Shown piece by piece: positions 61,832-64,000 of a stretch of 64,000 nucleotides of DNA. This DNA comes from Alcanivorax limicola (GTDB taxonomy: Bacteria; Pseudomonadota; Gammaproteobacteria; Pseudomonadales; Alcanivoracaceae), in NCBI RefSeq assembly GCF_019931215.1, contig NZ_JAIOUB010000004.1:124001-188000 (forward strand), given 5' to 3'. The position numbers and the translations under genes are program-made. Positions within the stretch are counted from its first letter, which is position 1; every line of letters starts with the position of its first letter. The notes beneath the pieces are model-generated. The model made no database searches. It saw only the letters and a program-made list of their open reading frames with translations, and was not told the origin of the DNA.

Positions 61832-64000
61832 TGATGAGACTGAACAGAGATTCCATCATGACTGCTGGCGCACAGGTCAGAGCGCTTGTCCAAACCCGCT
61901 CCCGCCTGCTGCTGCTATTGCCTGCCCTGGCGCTGGCCAGCGCCTGCGGCGGCACCAGCTCCGGCGCGCCTGTCACCAGTAACCCGCCGCCGGGGGATGG
62001 TGGCACGCCCAACTACACCGGCCCGGTGGCGCGCACCGCCGACGTAGCCGCCTTCAAACTGAACGTCTGGGATAATCTGGTGCGTGCCGACCGCTGTGGC
62101 GCCTGCCACGGCACCGGCGGCCAGGCGCCTGCGTTTGTGCGCAACGACGACATCAATCTCGCCTATAACACGGCGAATACTGTGGTGAACCTGCGCCAAC
62201 CGGACACCTCGCAAATGGTCAGCAAGCTGCTCAGCGGTCACCACTGCTGGGAGGGCAGCGGTGCAGCGGCAGATCAGGCCTGTGCCGACCAGCTCACCGT
62301 GTGGATCAGCAACTGGGCCGGCCAGAGCCTCGACGGCGGCGCTCAGGGCGTGGAATTTGTCGCGCCACCGATTCGTGATGCCGGGGGCAGCCGCGCCCTG
62401 CCGGCCTCACCGGCCCTGTTTGAGGCGCATGTGTGGCCGCTGCTGCGCAGCCACTGCGCCGCGTGCCACGCGCCCAATGCCGCCGGCACACCGATTTCGC
62501 CGTTTTTCGCCAGCGCGGATCTGGATGCCGCTTATGCGGCGAGCCGCACCGCCATCAATCTGGATACGCCTGTCAGTTCGCGCCTGGTGGTGCGTCTGGT
62601 CGGTGATGCACACAACTGCTGGAGCGACTGCAGCAGTGACGGCGAGACGTTGCGCGCGGCCATTCAGGCCATGGCTGACGAGATTGATGTGGCGGCACCG
62701 GATGACGCGCTGGTGCTGAGCAAGGCATTGCGCATCGAAGACGGCGTGCTCGCCGCCAGCGGTGGTCGCCACGACAGCAACATCATCGCCCGCTATGAAT
62801 TCCGCAGCGGCATGGGCAATACCGCCTTCGATACCAGCGGCGTCGAACCGGCGCTGAATCTCGCGCTCAGTGGTGATGTGGAATGGGTCGGCGGCTGGGG
62901 CATCCGTATCAACGATGGCAAGGCACAGGGCGCCACCGCCACCAGCGCCAAGTTGCAGCAGCTGATCACCAGCAGTGGAGAATTCACCTTCGAGGCCTGG
63001 GTGATCGCGGCCACGCCGGCACAACAGAACGCGCACATCCTCAGCTACTCCGCCGGCGGCGACAGCCGCAACGCCACGCTCAGCCAACAGCAGGACAGTT
63101 ATGCCTTCGCGCTGCGCCACAACAACACCAGCGGCAACGGCGAGCCACTGCTGGACTCGCCGCCGGAAACGCTGCAGGCCAGCCTGCAACATGTGGTGCT
63201 GACCTACGATGCGGTGAATGGCCGCCGCATCTACGTCAATGGCGTCAACAGCGGCATCGCTGATCCCGTTGCCCCCGCGCTGCTCGACAGCTGGAACGAC
63301 ACCCACGCGCTGGTACTGGGCAACGAAGCCTCAGGCAACCGTCTCTGGCAGGGTGTTATTCGCTTTGCCGGCATTCATAACCGGGCACTGAGTCCGGCCC
63401 AGGTGGCGGATCACTTTGCGGCCGGCGTGGGCGAGCGTTTTTATTTGCTGTTCAGCATCAGTGATCTGATCAACACGCCGGAATCCTATATCGGCCTGGA
63501 GGTCTCCCGGTTCGACAACTACGGCTATCTGTTTGCCGAACCCTTCTTCATCAATCTGGATGGCCTGTCGCCCCCCGCCACCGATCTGGCCGGCATGCGC
63601 ATCGGCATCAACGGCCGCGAGGTGGCTATCGGCCAGACCTGGACCCGGCTCACCACGCAGATCGGCGGCCCGGATTACGACGGCGGCATACAGCCGCTGT
63701 CCCGGCTCGGCACCGTCATTGGCCTGGATCGCAGTCAGGAGGAGGATGAGTTCTTCCTGACCTTTGCGCAGCTGGGCAGCCACAGCAATGTCTACACCGA
63801 GCCGGTGCCGATACCGCAGCCTGCGATTCCCGCGGCACCGCAACCGCATATCGGCCTGCGCACTTTCGACGAGATCAACGCCACCATGAGCGTGCTGACC
63901 GGCGTGCCCAGCACCTATGGCGACGTGCCGGAAACCTTCAATCTGGTGCGCCAGCAACTGCCGGTCAACCACGATATTGGCGGCTTCGTGACCGCACATC
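61831..64000 (+). CDS. LamG-domain multi-heme lipoprotein, 3' end outside the window
   Basis: At least 723 residues, still open at the window end. Lipobox ALASAC (Cys near residue 37), then two c-heme motifs: CGACH (Cys89) and CAACH (Cys209), each in a cytochrome-like module with partner HHCWEG and NCWSDC segments. From about residue 315 a concanavalin/LamG-like domain follows (LQHVVLTYDAVNGRRIYVNGVNSG; ALVLGNEASGNRLWQGVIRFAGIHNRALSPAQV), then a Pro-rich stretch. Probably a surface-attached electron-carrying or carbohydrate-binding protein. Coupled by ATGA to the preceding gene. Confidence 0.8.
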   Translation, partial: MMRLNRDSIMTAGAQVRALVQTRSRLLLLLPALALASACGGTSSGAPVTSNPPPGDGGTPNYTGPVARTADVAAFKLNVWDNLVRADRCGACHGTGGQAPAFVRNDDINLAYNTANTVVNLRQPDTSQMVSKLLSGHHCWEGSGAAADQACADQLTVWISNWAGQSLDGGAQGVEFVAPPIRDAGGSRALPASPALFEAHVWPLLRSHCAACHAPNAAGTPISPFFASADLDAAYAASRTAINLDTPVSSRLVVRLVGDAHNCWSDCSSDGETLRAAIQAMADEIDVAAPDDALVLSKALRIEDGVLAASGGRHDSNIIARYEFRSGMGNTAFDTSGVEPALNLALSGDVEWVGGWGIRINDGKAQGATATSAKLQQLITSSGEFTFEAWVIAATPAQQNAHILSYSAGGDSRNATLSQQQDSYAFALRHNNTSGNGEPLLDSPPETLQASLQHVVLTYDAVNGRRIYVNGVNSGIADPVAPALLDSWNDTHALVLGNEASGNRLWQGVIRFAGIHNRALSPAQVADHFAAGVGERFYLLFSISDLINTPESYIGLEVSRFDNYGYLFAEPFFINLDGLSPPATDLAGMRIGINGREVAIGQTWTRLTTQIGGPDYDGGIQPLSRLGTVIGLDRSQEEDEFFLTFAQLGSHSNVYTEPVPIPQPAIPAAPQPHIGLRTFDEINATMSVLTGVPSTYGDVPETFNLVRQQLPVNHDIGGFVTAH

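Overview
The window is a GC-rich gammaproteobacterial chromosome segment. The left end carries the conserved macromolecular synthesis block rpsU-yqeY-dnaG-rpoD followed by a tRNA. The rest is rich in acyl-CoA and lipid genes (two acyl-CoA dehydrogenases, a thiolase-like protein with a MaoC protein, a crotonase, a fatty acid desaturase, a Baeyer-Villiger-type monooxygenase and a haloalkane dehalogenase). This suits a marine, hydrocarbon- or lipid-using bacterium of the Alcanivorax type; that assignment is inference from gene content, not a sequence comparison. I see no insertion sequence, CRISPR array, rRNA or prophage.

Layout. 1-5400: rpsU, yqeY, dnaG, rpoD, terminator, tRNA-Ile(CAT). 5400-7700: a CsbD-like stress protein, an Abi_2 (HEPN) defence-type gene and a PaaX-like regulator. 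7800-16200: crotonase, desaturase, SRPBCC protein, SelO, a lipoprotein/OmpA pair and the thiolase-like/MaoC pair. 16300-24350: a complete kdp potassium operon (kdpF, an extra 26-residue membrane peptide, kdpA, B, C, D, E), AT-richer than its surroundings and preceded by three helically phased repeats. 24500-27330: an MpaB-type oxygenase, a HigA-like antitoxin beside a decayed HigB-like toxin, an H-NS-N-terminus-like small protein and a DUF442-type phosphatase. 27400-33900: CHASE-domain histidine kinase, haloalkane dehalogenase, RNase J-like protein, then an aromatic-rich leader peptide with terminator before a DAHP synthase, and a TonB-C-terminal lipoprotein. 33900-43200: SDR, a FAN1-like VRR-NUC nuclease coupled to an XPD/DinG-type helicase, and a monooxygenase/diiron/SDR operon divergent from a TetR regulator. 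43400-54250: endonuclease I, two acyl-CoA dehydrogenases flanking a YdgA protein, Trm112-like protein, phospholipase A, SDR, DUF2256 with CRY-DASH, and an LEA/WHy lipoprotein. 54250-64000: an envelope and cytochrome cluster (DUF3570, DUF4266, TlpA, two outer-membrane barrels, an HzsA-like diheme lipoprotein and two divergent c-type cytochrome genes, the last cut by the window end).

The strongest candidates for under-described biology are (i) the attenuator in front of the DAHP synthase, whose leader peptide has the run FRFYGYWF; (ii) the 54-64 kb envelope/cytochrome cluster; (iii) the thiolase-like protein that has lost both its nucleophilic Cys and its GHP His; (iv) the shared palindromic operators of the two acyl-CoA dehydrogenase genes; and (v) the kdp control region and its extra micropeptide. 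A recurring trait of this DNA is short (11-16 bp) tandem duplications, several in frame inside genes and two spanning stop codons.
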